Source: Trichococcus pasteurii (GTDB taxonomy: Bacteria > Bacillota > Bacilli > Lactobacillales > Aerococcaceae). Taken from it: 64,000 bases of DNA. A program made the translations under genes and the position numbers. The stretch spans positions 124,001 through 188,000 of the forward strand of contig NZ_FONM01000003.1 of the NCBI RefSeq assembly GCF_900112935.1, written 5' to 3'. Shown here one piece after another: positions 38,915-47,428 of the stretch. Within the stretch, counting starts at the first letter, position 1. Each line of letters starts with the position of its first letter. The notes under the pieces are model-generated. The model saw only the letters and a program-made list of their open reading frames with translations. It was not told the origin of the DNA and searched no databases.

Positions 38915-39595
38915 ATGGAAATATCTTTTCACGGGCAAGCCTGCGTATGCATTGAAACAGCGGGACGAAAGCATCTGCTGATCGATCCGTTTATAACTGG
39001 GAACCCACTTAGCGATCTGGATCCGGACACGGTTCCATGCGATGTGATCCTGTTGACTCATGGACACGGTGATCATGTCGGTGATACAGAGAAGATCGCG
39101 CACAGAACACATCCGCTGATTATTTCGACGGTTGAACTAGCTGGCTATTTTGCCTCGAAAGGATTCCGTACACATGGCATGCAACCGGGAGGGGGGCATC
39201 TGTTCGACTTCGGGTATGTGAAACTGACGCAAGCAATCCATGGGTCGGCCATGACTGTCGATGGCTTGCCGTATACGTTTGGATTGGCAAGCGGGATCAT
39301 CCTGAACGCTGAAGGGAAAACGATCTATCATGCGGGCGATACAGCGCTGTTTTCCGATATGAAGCTGATAGGGGAAGATTATCCGATCGATGTTGCGTTT
39401 CTGCCGATCGGGGACAACTACACAATGGGGCCGAAAGATGCCGCCAAAGCGGTTACGTTTTTGAAACCCCGAATCGCGGTTCCGATCCACTACAACACTT
39501 TTCCGTTGATCAAACAGGATCCGAATGAGTTCCTGTCCCTTTTGGATGATGGGGTCGGTCTCATCATGCAACCGGGGGATTTCATTTCACTATAA
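38915..39595 (+). CDS. Metal-dependent hydrolase, UPF0173 (YtkL-like, metallo-beta-lactamase fold)
   Basis: 226 aa. The HGHGDHVGDT motif supplies metal ligands (HxHxDH), with further conserved HAGDTALF and IPIHYNTFP. It belongs to the UlaG/UPF0173 branch; the substrate is unknown. ATG at 38915 (AAAGGTGAGGAACCGT upstream) is preferred to the GTG at 38903, which lies within that site. Operon with the YtoI-like gene and nrnA, the order seen in Bacillus (ytkL-ytoI-nrnA). Confidence 0.92.
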   Translation: MEISFHGQACVCIETAGRKHLLIDPFITGNPLSDLDPDTVPCDVILLTHGHGDHVGDTEKIAHRTHPLIISTVELAGYFASKGFRTHGMQPGGGHLFDFGYVKLTQAIHGSAMTVDGLPYTFGLASGIILNAEGKTIYHAGDTALFSDMKLIGEDYPIDVAFLPIGDNYTMGPKDAAKAVTFLKPRIAVPIHYNTFPLIKQDPNEFLSLLDDGVGLIMQPGDFISL

Positions 39596-39618
39596 GAGAG
39601 AAAGTAAGGGAGTACACT

Positions 39619-40941
39619 ATGGCAACGAAACACGAGCAAATCATTCAATACATCGAAACGATGCCGGTCGGGGAAAAGCTTTCCGTCCGCACGATAGCAA
39701 AAAATTTGAACATGTCTGAAGGGACAGCTTACCGGGCCATCAAGGATGCCGAGAACATCGGACTGGTTTCAACCATCGAACGTGTGGGCACCATCCGGAT
39801 CGAACGCAAGTCGAAAGAGAACATCGAAACGCTGACTTTCGGCCAAATCTGCAAAATCATCGATGGGGATATTTTGGGCGGCAAGAAAGGCCTGGACAAG
39901 ACCTTGAGCAAATTCATTATTGGTGCAATGCAACGCGAAGCCATGGAGCGATACATTTCGCCCGGATCGCTGATGATCGTCGGTAACCGGAATGATATCC
40001 AAGAATTCGCATTGGAGAAGGGGGCGGCGGTCCTGATCACGGGGGGGTTCGACACGGATGAGAGCATCGTCCATTTGGCGGATCATGTCGAAATGCCGAT
40101 CCTGCGCACGACCTATGACACCTTCACCGTGGCGACAATGATCAACCGTGCCATGACGGATCAATTGATCAAAAAGGAAATTATGCTGGTGGAGGATATC
40201 TACACCCCGATTGATGAGACGAAATTTCTCTCATTGGACGATACCGTTTTCCAGTACCGCAATCTCAATACCGAAAGCACCCACTCGCGTTTCCCGATCG
40301 TCAATCATAATATGCGGCTTGTGGGAATCATCACTGCGAAGGACATCCTTGGAAAAGCAGATACACTTTCGCTGGAACGGGTAATGACCCGGGATCCGAT
40401 AGTCGCAAAAACGCACATGAGTGTAGCGAGCGTGGCGCACCGGATGATCTGGGATGGCTTGGAAGTGATGCCGGTGGTGAAAGATAATCTGCAGCTGCTC
40501 GGCATCATTTCCCGCCAGGATGTCATGAAGGCCATGCAGCTTGCACAGCGTCAGCCGCAGGTCGGCAATACGATTGAGGACCAAGTCGTCGAAAACTTGT
40601 CTTTGATCAGCTCTGAAGAAGGGCATGCTTTGCCTTCCTATAGTTTCAGGATCACACCTCAAATGACGAACAGTCTGGGGACGGTGTCGTTCGGGGTGCT
40701 GAGCGAAGTGTTGGCGAGCACGACCAAGAAAATCTTGTATACCTTACAGAAACGGAATGCGGTGATCGAGCAGATGGACATCTATCATTTGAAGATGATA
40801 CAGATAGACAGTGTCATTGAGATTCGGTCGAAAATGTTGGAGTTGGGCAGACGATCATCCAAACTGGATGTCGAAGTTTATTTAGAAAATTCATTGGTCG
40901 GCAAAGCGATCGTCATTTGCCAGCTGATGGAAAAATCCTAG
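39619..40941 (+). CDS. CBS/DRTGG-domain regulator, YtoI-like
   Basis: 440 aa with domains in order: N-terminal winged HTH (about 1-70), DRTGG domain (about 75-190), two CBS domains (about 195-315), and a C-terminal hotdog thioesterase-like domain (about 325-440). This layout is that of Bacillus YtoI. CBS pairs usually bind adenine nucleotides, so it may be a nucleotide-responsive transcription factor; target and ligand unknown. The adjacent nrnA degrades nanoRNA and pApA, which hints at nucleotide signalling. Confidence 0.88.
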   Translation: MATKHEQIIQYIETMPVGEKLSVRTIAKNLNMSEGTAYRAIKDAENIGLVSTIERVGTIRIERKSKENIETLTFGQICKIIDGDILGGKKGLDKTLSKFIIGAMQREAMERYISPGSLMIVGNRNDIQEFALEKGAAVLITGGFDTDESIVHLADHVEMPILRTTYDTFTVATMINRAMTDQLIKKEIMLVEDIYTPIDETKFLSLDDTVFQYRNLNTESTHSRFPIVNHNMRLVGIITAKDILGKADTLSLERVMTRDPIVAKTHMSVASVAHRMIWDGLEVMPVVKDNLQLLGIISRQDVMKAMQLAQRQPQVGNTIEDQVVENLSLISSEEGHALPSYSFRITPQMTNSLGTVSFGVLSEVLASTTKKILYTLQKRNAVIEQMDIYHLKMIQIDSVIEIRSKMLELGRRSSKLDVEVYLENSLVGKAIVICQLMEKS

Positions 40942-40952
40942 GAGGTAAGCGA

Positions 40953-41915
40953 GTGGGAAATCCGATTTATGCAGATATAGTCAACAAGATTCAAGAATAT
41001 ACCACCATCATCATCCATCGGCACCTGCGTCCGGATCCGGATGCGTTGGGTTCGCAGAATGGTCTCGCCAGCTTGATCAGGCAAGCCTATCCTGAGAAAA
41101 AAGTCTTCGTTGCCGGCGAAAACGAAGACAGCCTCTCCTACCTCGGCAGCATGGACAGCATCCCGGATGAAGCCTATGAGGGTGCCTTGGTGATCGTCAC
41201 GGATACCGCGAATCAACCGAGAGTCAGCGACAAACGTTTTGTCAAAGGGGATTATTTGATCAAAATCGATCATCATCCGAATGAAGATCCCTACGGAGAT
41301 ATTTGCCTTGTGGAGACGCAAGCCAGCAGCAGCAGCGAAATCATCGCAAAAATTTCCTTTTCAACTGGGGGTAAGCTGCCGATGAATGACGCAGCGGCGC
41401 GACTGTTGTATGCCGGTATCGTCGGCGATACCGGCAGATTCCTTTATCCGGCGACTACGGCAGTGACAATGGAGATAGCTTCGAAACTGATGCAGTTTGA
41501 TTTTTCCGCGTCGGATATCAGTCAGATGATGAACACGAATTCTTTGAAAACGGCCAATTTATCAGGCTTTGTCCTGCAGAGTTTGACGATCAATGACGTC
41601 GGTGTTGCCAGCATCATCCTTTCCCAAGAAATTCTTGGGAAATTCGGTGCCGTCGACAGCGACACCGCACCGGTTGTCCCTTTGCCGGGCACCGTTGAGG
41701 GCGTTTTATGCTGGGGAATTTTTGTGGAGCAACCGAACGGTACCTATCGTTGCCGATTGCGCTCAAAAGGCCCGATCATCAATGAAGTCGCCAAACGGCA
41801 TGGCGGAGGCGGCCACCCGCTTGCGAGCGGAGCGAACGCTAAGGATGAGTCGGAAATAAACGACATCATTTTGGAATTGGAAGAGTTGGCGATCGAATGG
41901 CAGAATACGCATTGA
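40953..41915 (+). CDS. nrnA: DHH-DHHA1 phosphoesterase NrnA (nanoRNase/pAp phosphatase)
   Basis: 320 aa. DHH motifs: HLRPDPDALGSQ, DTANQPRVSD, KIDHHPNEDPYGD and GDTGRFLYPATT; DHHA1 motif GGGGHPLASGA near the C-terminus. It degrades 2-5-mer RNAs and pAp, and in some species pApA. GTG start preceded by TAGGAGGTAAGCGA; the preceding frame overlaps the upstream gene. Last gene of the operon. Confidence 0.94.
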   Translation: MGNPIYADIVNKIQEYTTIIIHRHLRPDPDALGSQNGLASLIRQAYPEKKVFVAGENEDSLSYLGSMDSIPDEAYEGALVIVTDTANQPRVSDKRFVKGDYLIKIDHHPNEDPYGDICLVETQASSSSEIIAKISFSTGGKLPMNDAAARLLYAGIVGDTGRFLYPATTAVTMEIASKLMQFDFSASDISQMMNTNSLKTANLSGFVLQSLTINDVGVASIILSQEILGKFGAVDSDTAPVVPLPGTVEGVLCWGIFVEQPNGTYRCRLRSKGPIINEVAKRHGGGGHPLASGANAKDESEINDIILELEELAIEWQNTH

Positions 41916-41933
41916 TGCAGCAGAATTGAATCG

Positions 41934-41979
41934 AAAAAGGCCGGACAGAAGCGAAACGACGCTTTTGTCCGGCCTTTAG
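41934..41979. terminator. Bidirectional terminator between nrnA and zwf
   Basis: AAAGGCCGGACA-gAAGCG pairs with CGCTT-tTGTCCGGCCTTT. The genes converge; A and T runs flank both sides. Confidence 0.88.
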
Positions 41980-41981
41980 TT

Positions 41982-43502
41982 TTATTCGTTTTCCTGTTTT
42001 TCTTTGTAACTTTGGCTCCAATTGAATTCAGTCCAGCTGAATCCGTCCTGCTCAAGCAAAGCGTCACTTTCTTTTGGTCCCATTGAGTGGCTTTCATAGG
42101 CGAAAAGGGTATCCGTGCAATCTTCTTGGGCATCCCAAACTTTGCGGATTTCATCAACGAAATGCCAAGATTGGGCTACTTCATCCCAATGGGAAAAGTT
42201 CGTCGGATCGCCGTTCAAGCAATCCAATAAGAGGCGCTCATAGGCCTCAGGGCTGTTTGCCTGCGTTTCCTCGTCGTAGATGTGGTGCATGCGGATGTTC
42301 TTCATCTCAGTTCCTTGGCCGACCCGTTTGGCGTTCAGGCGTAAGGAGAAGCCTTCCAGCGGTGAAACATGGATGGTCAGTACATTCGGTTCAGCGATTT
42401 CGTCGACGCCTTCTGTAGGGAAGATATTCATCGATACATGTTTAAACTGGATATGAATGTAGGTTTCTTTTGAAGCCATTTGTTTGCCGGTTCGGATGTA
42501 GAAGGGGACACCTTTCCAACGGAAGTTATCCACTAATATTTTGCCGGCCACAAAGGTTTCTGTTGATGAAGCGGGATCGACGTTAGGTTCCTCGCGATAA
42601 GCTTGCAAAGCTTTTGCGGGGTTCCCGGCATACTGGGCCCGAATGAAGTTGCGGTTGACCTCTTCCGGTGTTTTGTACAGACGCAGGGAACGAAGCGCCT
42701 TGATTTTCTCGGAACGGACATCTTCGCCTTGCAAAGACAGCGGCGGTTCCATAACCAACAAAGCAACGATCTGAAGGATATGATTTTGCACCATATCGCG
42801 CAAAGCGCCATTGTTGTCGTAGTAAGCACCGCGTTCCTCCACGCCCACAGTTTCGGAGAGGGTGATTTGAACATTGTCGATGTATTTGTTGTTCCACAAC
42901 GATTCGAAAATCATATTCGAGAATCGGACAGCAGAGATGTTCTGCACCATTTCTTTGCCCAAATAATGATCGATACGGAAAATTTGGTTTTCGTCAAACG
43001 ATTTACGCAGCTTTGTGTTCAGCGCATCCGCAGATTCGAAATCGCGCCCGAAAGGTTTTTCGATGATTAAACGGTTGAATCCGTCTTCTGTGATCAATTT
43101 TTGTTCTTTCAATTTTTCAGCAATGATGCCGAAAAATTCAGGGGACATCGCCAAATAGAAAATGCGGTTTCCTGACAGCGAATACTTGGCATCCAAGGAT
43201 TCGGACAAGACCTTCAATTTGACGTAGTGTTCCGAGTCGTTGACGTTGTGGGCGATGTAATAGAAATGGGCCGCAAAAGAAACAGCGTCTTCCTTATCCT
43301 CAATCAAATCTTTGATGGAATCGAGAACCACTTCACGGAAATGTTCGTCAGACCAGTCCCGCCTCGCGGTTCCGATAACGGCAAAATTATCTTTGATGAA
43401 TCCTTTTTTGTATAAGCGAAATAATGATGGATACAGTTTACGGTGAGCCAAATCACCAGTTGCTCCAAAAATAGTGAATAGAGCAGTATTTTGGGTAATC
43501 AT
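41982..43502 (-). CDS. zwf: Glucose-6-phosphate 1-dehydrogenase
   Basis: 506 aa. NADP-binding GATGDLAHRKLYPS near the N-terminus, substrate-binding RIDHYLGKE with the catalytic His environment, and the C-terminal dimer region. First enzyme of the oxidative pentose phosphate route. GGGGGGCATGTA precedes the ATG on the minus strand. gnd (62263) encodes the third enzyme of the path. Divergent from cshB with its own promoter. Confidence 0.97.
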   Translation of the reverse strand: MITQNTALFTIFGATGDLAHRKLYPSLFRLYKKGFIKDNFAVIGTARRDWSDEHFREVVLDSIKDLIEDKEDAVSFAAHFYYIAHNVNDSEHYVKLKVLSESLDAKYSLSGNRIFYLAMSPEFFGIIAEKLKEQKLITEDGFNRLIIEKPFGRDFESADALNTKLRKSFDENQIFRIDHYLGKEMVQNISAVRFSNMIFESLWNNKYIDNVQITLSETVGVEERGAYYDNNGALRDMVQNHILQIVALLVMEPPLSLQGEDVRSEKIKALRSLRLYKTPEEVNRNFIRAQYAGNPAKALQAYREEPNVDPASSTETFVAGKILVDNFRWKGVPFYIRTGKQMASKETYIHIQFKHVSMNIFPTEGVDEIAEPNVLTIHVSPLEGFSLRLNAKRVGQGTEMKNIRMHHIYDEETQANSPEAYERLLLDCLNGDPTNFSHWDEVAQSWHFVDEIRKVWDAQEDCTDTLFAYESHSMGPKESDALLEQDGFSWTEFNWSQSYKEKQENE

Positions 43503-43547
43503 TACATGCCCCCCTTTTATTATGATTAGATTTTAATTCATTATATC

Positions 43548-43576
43548 ATTATACTATTATCATTTACTGTTGGCAA
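43548..43576 (-). promoter_or_regulatory. Promoter of zwf
   Basis: Minus strand TTGCCA, 17 bp, TATAAT. Confidence 0.7.
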
Positions 43577-43693
43577 TGAAAGAAAGCGTCCGTTTTCATA
43601 TCCATGGTGTCTTTGACGGGGTGCTTTCGTCCGTTTGTGTAAATATATTGCGAATAAATTTATGGGCTCGATTTTCACATTCTTATTTGAAAT

Positions 43694-43709
43694 TAAGGTT
43701 TAAACCTTA
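43694..43709 (+). promoter_or_regulatory. Palindrome at the cshB promoter
   Basis: Perfect 16-bp palindrome TAAGGTTTAAACCTTA, in the -35 region of the extended -10 promoter. Operator role inferred. Confidence 0.45.
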
Positions 43710-43715
43710 CGCGTG

Positions 43716-43724
43716 TGTTATAAT
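43716..43724 (+). promoter_or_regulatory. Extended -10 promoter of cshB
   Basis: TGT-TATAAT. No good -35 at 17 bp; the palindrome occupies that place. Confidence 0.6.
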
Positions 43725-43767
43725 GGTAAGGCATAAAATACGCAGAAGAAAAACAAGAGGTGTTAAC

Positions 43768-45084
43768 GTGGAATTTAAAGACTTTCAATTGAAGCCATTT
43801 TTGCTGGAGGCAATCAGCAAATTGAATTTCAAAGAACCGACCGATATCCAAAAACAAATTATCCCGATCATTCGAACCGGCAAGAGCGTGATTGGTCAAT
43901 CGCAGACAGGAACAGGAAAAAGCCATAGCTTCTTGCTGCCCCTGATCGATGCCATCGATCCATCAAAAAATGAAGTCCAAGTTGTCATCACTTCACCTAG
44001 CCGTGAGCTAGCTGAACAACTGTATCAGACAGCCAGTCAACTGGTCTCAAACGCGCCCGAGGAAATCCGTATCGTCAGCTACGTAGGCGGCACAGACAAA
44101 AAACGTCAAATGGCGAAACTGACCAACAACCAACCGCATATCGTCATCGGGACTCCCGGCAGGATCCTTGATCTGATCAATGAACAGGCCTTGAAGATCC
44201 ATACTGCATCCAAAATGGTCATTGACGAAGCGGATATGACACTGGATCTGGGCTTCCTGCATGATGTCGACCAGATTGCCGGACGTTTGCCGGAGAAACT
44301 CCAGATGCTGGTATTCTCCGCTACGATTCCAGAGAAACTGAAGGGGTTCCTGAAGAAATACGTCGAAAACCCTGTAGTTGTCCAGTTGAAACCGGAACAT
44401 ATCATTGCGCCAGCAATCGATAATCTGTTGCTGTCCACTAAAGGCCAAGCAAAAATTGATGTTCTGTACCAAGTGTTGACAATGGGAGAACCGTATCTGG
44501 CATTGATTTTTGCCAATACAAAACAAAATGCCGAGGAAATCGCTGATGGACTGAGACAACGTGGTATTCAGCCTGCTGTATTGCATGGCGATGTTCCGGC
44601 TCGTGAGCGCAAACGCATCATGAGAAGAGTCCATAATCTGGAGTACCAATTCATGGTGGCTACCGATTTGGCGGCACGCGGCATCGACATCGAAGGTGTT
44701 TCGCACGTCATCAACTATGAGTTGCCGAAGGACATGGAATTTTTCGTACACCGTACGGGCAGGACGGGACGCAGCAACCTAAAAGGAACTGCGATCACGT
44801 TGTACGCACCGGGTGAGGAAAAAGCCATCGACGAGCTGGAGAAATACGGTATTGTTTTCAAACCAGTAACCATCGAAAAAGGTCAGCTGGTCGAAACCTA
44901 CGAAAGAAAACGCCGTGAGATGAGAAACGCTCCGAGTCAATTGGAACCCGATCACCGGATCCGCGGAATGGTAAACAAAGCTAAGAAACAAGTGAAGCCT
45001 GGCTACAAACGCAAATTGAAAGAAAATATCGCCAGCCAGCAGAAACGCAAAAGAAGAGCAAGCAAAACCCGTAGCCACGGGTAA
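43768..45084 (+). CDS. cshB: DEAD-box RNA helicase CshB
   Basis: 438 aa from GTG after AACAAGAGGTGTTAAC; a frame from 43570 would run through the promoter. Motifs: PTDIQKQIIP (Q), QTGTGKS (I), PSRELA (Ia), GTPGR (Ib), DEAD (II), SAT (III), DLAARGID (V), HRTGRTGR (VI), and a basic tail. Its length and sequence features match Bacillus CshB (YqfR), a cold-shock helicase that remodels mRNA. Confidence 0.92.
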   Translation: MEFKDFQLKPFLLEAISKLNFKEPTDIQKQIIPIIRTGKSVIGQSQTGTGKSHSFLLPLIDAIDPSKNEVQVVITSPSRELAEQLYQTASQLVSNAPEEIRIVSYVGGTDKKRQMAKLTNNQPHIVIGTPGRILDLINEQALKIHTASKMVIDEADMTLDLGFLHDVDQIAGRLPEKLQMLVFSATIPEKLKGFLKKYVENPVVVQLKPEHIIAPAIDNLLLSTKGQAKIDVLYQVLTMGEPYLALIFANTKQNAEEIADGLRQRGIQPAVLHGDVPARERKRIMRRVHNLEYQFMVATDLAARGIDIEGVSHVINYELPKDMEFFVHRTGRTGRSNLKGTAITLYAPGEEKAIDELEKYGIVFKPVTIEKGQLVETYERKRREMRNAPSQLEPDHRIRGMVNKAKKQVKPGYKRKLKENIASQQKRKRRASKTRSHG

Positions 45085-45148
45085 AAGATAAGAAAAGCGG
45101 AACGGTTTCGTTAAGGGCTTACCCGTGTAGCTAGCCAACAATATAATC

Positions 45149-45199
45149 AAAGAGGCCGCAGCAAAATGATCTTTCGATCATGTGCTGCGGCCTCTTTTT
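45149..45199. terminator. Bidirectional terminator between cshB and the DUF1189 gene
   Basis: AAAGAGGCCGCAGC pairs with GCTGCGGCCTCTTT, with a further ATGATC/GATCAT inner stem. Confidence 0.9.
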
Positions 45200-45202
45200 C
45201 TG

Positions 45203-45991
45203 TTAATCCTTAAGGGCTTTGTAGAAATAGAAAACACCGATGAGTGCTATTGCTTCATCCTGTACCATCGGGTAGATGTCGAATCCGTTCAACAAGCTGA
45301 AGAACAGCACTGGAACAACGGAGGCTACCAACGCCATCTTCAGGATTTCGCCGAGCGGGAGTTTTTTACGCATGAAGCCTGTCAATACATTGGCAAACAG
45401 CGCGATTATCATCAGTGTAAGCAGCACACTGAATGAAGAAATGAAAAGACTGAACAAAAGCATGATTACGCCAGAAAAAAGTTGGTCGCTGGAAAAATTG
45501 CGCAGCAACTTTTGGAACGACTGGTCGGTAATGTCAGCTGCCTGCTCATAAGGCAACCTGAATGAGACATCTTGCGCGTAGAGGGTGAAGGCATCTTTTG
45601 AAAAGACAAGGCTCAAAATCAAATCAGGCGATGACATTTCTTTTTCGATTTCTCTCTGCGTGTAAACTTCCTGACTATCGAAAGCCAACAGGACTGTATC
45701 GGTTTTATAAATGAAACCTTTTTCCGTGGAATTATCCAACTGCAATTCGCTGTCCGAAATAGTGAATGAAGGTATTTTATCTGCAATCAAACCCGCATCC
45801 GCCGAAAATTTTTGCAGCGTAGCATACCCATCCAGAAACAGGGGGATGCTGACGGTAAGTGAGAGCAAGAAGAAGAGCCAAAAGGCAAGGCCCTTTTTTA
45901 AAGACTTGGCCCCCAGCAATTTTTTTGGATCCATAAAACTGTCTTTGACTAAACTGACGATTGAGATTGTGATCACCGCTTTCTGCATCAT
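45203..45991 (-). CDS. DUF1189 family membrane protein
   Basis: 262 aa as annotated. SLVKDSFMDPKKLLG near the N-terminus is the DUF1189 hallmark; one helix follows, then an extracytoplasmic domain of about 120 residues, and three to four C-terminal helices. Function unknown. The start is uncertain: the frame extends to an ATG at 46021, but that codon has no ribosome binding site and a good minus-strand promoter (46028-46000) lies across it, so the ATG at 45991 or one just inside is preferred. Confidence 0.8.
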   Translation of the reverse strand: MMQKAVITISIVSLVKDSFMDPKKLLGAKSLKKGLAFWLFFLLSLTVSIPLFLDGYATLQKFSADAGLIADKIPSFTISDSELQLDNSTEKGFIYKTDTVLLAFDSQEVYTQREIEKEMSSPDLILSLVFSKDAFTLYAQDVSFRLPYEQAADITDQSFQKLLRNFSSDQLFSGVIMLLFSLFISSFSVLLTLMIIALFANVLTGFMRKKLPLGEILKMALVASVVPVLFFSLLNGFDIYPMVQDEAIALIGVFYFYKALKD

Positions 45992-45999
45992 ACTTATCC

Positions 46000-46028
46000 A
46001 GTCTATCGAAAATGGATTCATTTAGCAA
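46000..46028 (-). promoter_or_regulatory. Promoter of the DUF1189 gene
   Basis: Minus strand TTGCTA, 17 bp, TAGACT. Start near 45993 would give almost no leader. Confidence 0.4.
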
Positions 46029-46060
46029 TCAAAAATTAATACGGCTTCGAGGCATTATTT

Positions 46061-46089
46061 TTGATAAAGTAAGCAATTGATGATACAGT
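46061..46089 (+). promoter_or_regulatory. Promoter of sodA
   Basis: TTGATA, 17 bp, TACAGT. Confidence 0.6.
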
Positions 46090-46133
46090 GAAATCAGTCA
46101 GAAATCACTAAACTATTTTAGGAGGAATTTAAC

Positions 46134-46742
46134 ATGGCTTTTACATTACCGGCATTACCTTATGCGTACGACGCTTTGACACCATATATCGATGAGGAAA
46201 CGATGCACTTGCATCATGAAAAACATCATAATACCTACATTACGAATGTGAACGCTGCCTTGGAGAAACACCCTGAGTTGGCTGATAAAACGATCGAGGA
46301 ATTATTGGCTGACTTGAACAGTATTCCGGAGGACATCCGTACTGCGGTGCGCAACAATGGCGGCGGACATGCGAACCACAGCTTATTCTGGACAGTTTTG
46401 GCGCCTAACGCGGGCGGAGAACCTACAGGAGCTGTTAAGGACGGAATCGAAGAAGCGTTCGGCAGCTTTGATGCCATGAAGGAAAAATTCACAGCGGCAG
46501 CAGTGGGCCGTTTCGGCTCAGGTTGGGCTTGGTTGGTAGTTTCCGATGGTAAATTGGAAATCACATCGACTCCAAACCAAGATTCGCCGATCAGCGAAGG
46601 CAAAACGCCGATTTTGGGTCTTGATGTATGGGAACATGCCTATTATTTGAACTACAAGAACGTGCGCCCTGAGTACATCAAAGCATTCTGGAACCTTGTG
46701 AACTGGGATGAAGTCAACAGACGTTTGGCGGCTGCAAAATAA
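46134..46742 (+). CDS. sodA: Superoxide dismutase (Mn/Fe family)
   Basis: 202 aa. Metal ligands: His27 in MHLHHEKHH, the His in [10 protein letters not shown], and DVWEHAYY. It resembles Mn-SodA of Gram-positives; the metal cannot be proven from sequence. Converts superoxide to peroxide in the cytosol. TTTTAGGAGGAATTTAAC precedes the ATG. Monocistronic, with its own promoter and terminator. Confidence 0.97.
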   Translation: MAFTLPALPYAYDALTPYIDEETMHLHHEKHHNTYITNVNAALEKHPELADKTIEELLADLNSIPEDIRTAVRNNGGGHANHSLFWTVLAPNAGGEPTGAVKDGIEEAFGSFDAMKEKFTAAAVGRFGSGWAWLVVSDGKLEITSTPNQDSPISEGKTPILGLDVWEHAYYLNYKNVRPEYIKAFWNLVNWDEVNRRLAAAK

Positions 46743-46768
46743 GCAACAAAGTTATTGCAATCAACTTA

Positions 46769-46802
46769 AAGGATTCAGGGCACCCGCTCGGAATCCTTTT
46801 TT
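46769..46802 (+). terminator. Terminator after sodA
   Basis: AAAGGATTC pairs with GAATCCTTT around a 14-nt loop, followed by T residues. Confidence 0.78.
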
Positions 46803-46866
46803 CTTACTATCATAATATTGTGGAGGCGGGTAGCCTGAAGTTTGCGGCGCTTCCAAGTGCGATTGT

Positions 46867-46895
46867 TTTACTTTCCGGATTCCATCGACTAAAAT
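46867..46895 (+). promoter_or_regulatory. Promoter of the MarR-exporter operon
   Basis: TTTACT, 17 bp, TAAAAT; the -10 lies inside the palindrome at 46883-46924. Confidence 0.6.
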
Positions 46896-46924
46896 ATATC
46901 TTGCAAGATGTATTTTAGTCGATG
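46883..46924 (+). promoter_or_regulatory. 42-bp palindromic operator
   Basis: Two 21-bp arms meet at TTG|CAA, with one mismatched pair. Outer arms start CATCGACTAAAATA; inner core ATCTTGCAAGAT. It overlaps the -10 and start point of the MarR gene, so autoregulation is likely. Confidence 0.75.
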
Positions 46925-46954
46925 AGGATGATTTGGGAAGGAGTCGGTAGTCGG

Positions 46955-47398
46955 ATGGAGGAATCTATTTTTGATAGGCCGCTTGAGGATCAGCTTTGTT
47001 TCGAGGTTTATCGGGCCGCAAATGGTTTCGGCAAAATGTATAACCGTGCTTTGAAAGATTTCCATTTGACATTCCCGCAGTATTTGGTCCTGCTGGCCTT
47101 ATGGGATGAGGACAATATATTGATCAAACACATCGGGGATCGTTTGGGGATGGGGATCGGGACGTTGAACCCCATATTGAACCGTCTCGAGAAACAGGGG
47201 TGGCTCACAAAGGAACCGTCTCTTTTGGACAAGCGCGCTACGATCGTTTCCTTGAGTGAAAAAGGTGTCACTTCGAAGAAAGTGATCCATCTGGCCATTC
47301 TGGCCGAAGTGAATGAGTGTGACCTTGAAGGCGTGGATGGCCTGTTTTTGATGAAACAGTTGAAGCTGCTGAATAATGCGATGGAGCGCACAGACTAG
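46955..47398 (+). CDS. MarR-family regulator, OhrR-like
   Basis: 147 aa from the ATG after GGAAGGAGTCGGTAGTCGG. LEDQLCFEVYRAANGFGKMYN matches the start of OhrR, including the peroxide-sensing Cys in LCF. The winged HTH spans about residues 38-105 (IGDRLGMGIGTLNPILNRLEKQGWL). OhrR-type proteins derepress on oxidation, but here the neighbour is an ABC exporter rather than an Ohr peroxidase, so the inducer may be different. A long palindrome precedes it, and the exporter genes follow 30 bp later. Confidence 0.87.
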   Translation: MEESIFDRPLEDQLCFEVYRAANGFGKMYNRALKDFHLTFPQYLVLLALWDEDNILIKHIGDRLGMGIGTLNPILNRLEKQGWLTKEPSLLDKRATIVSLSEKGVTSKKVIHLAILAEVNECDLEGVDGLFLMKQLKLLNNAMERTD

Positions 47399-47428
47399 TA
47401 TGGTCTATGAAAAAATAAAGGAGTTGAA

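Noticed and set aside
43577-43603. cre-like sequence between zwf and cshB (GAAAGCGTCCGTTTTCA)
   Set aside because: Three extra bases break the 14-bp cre consensus.
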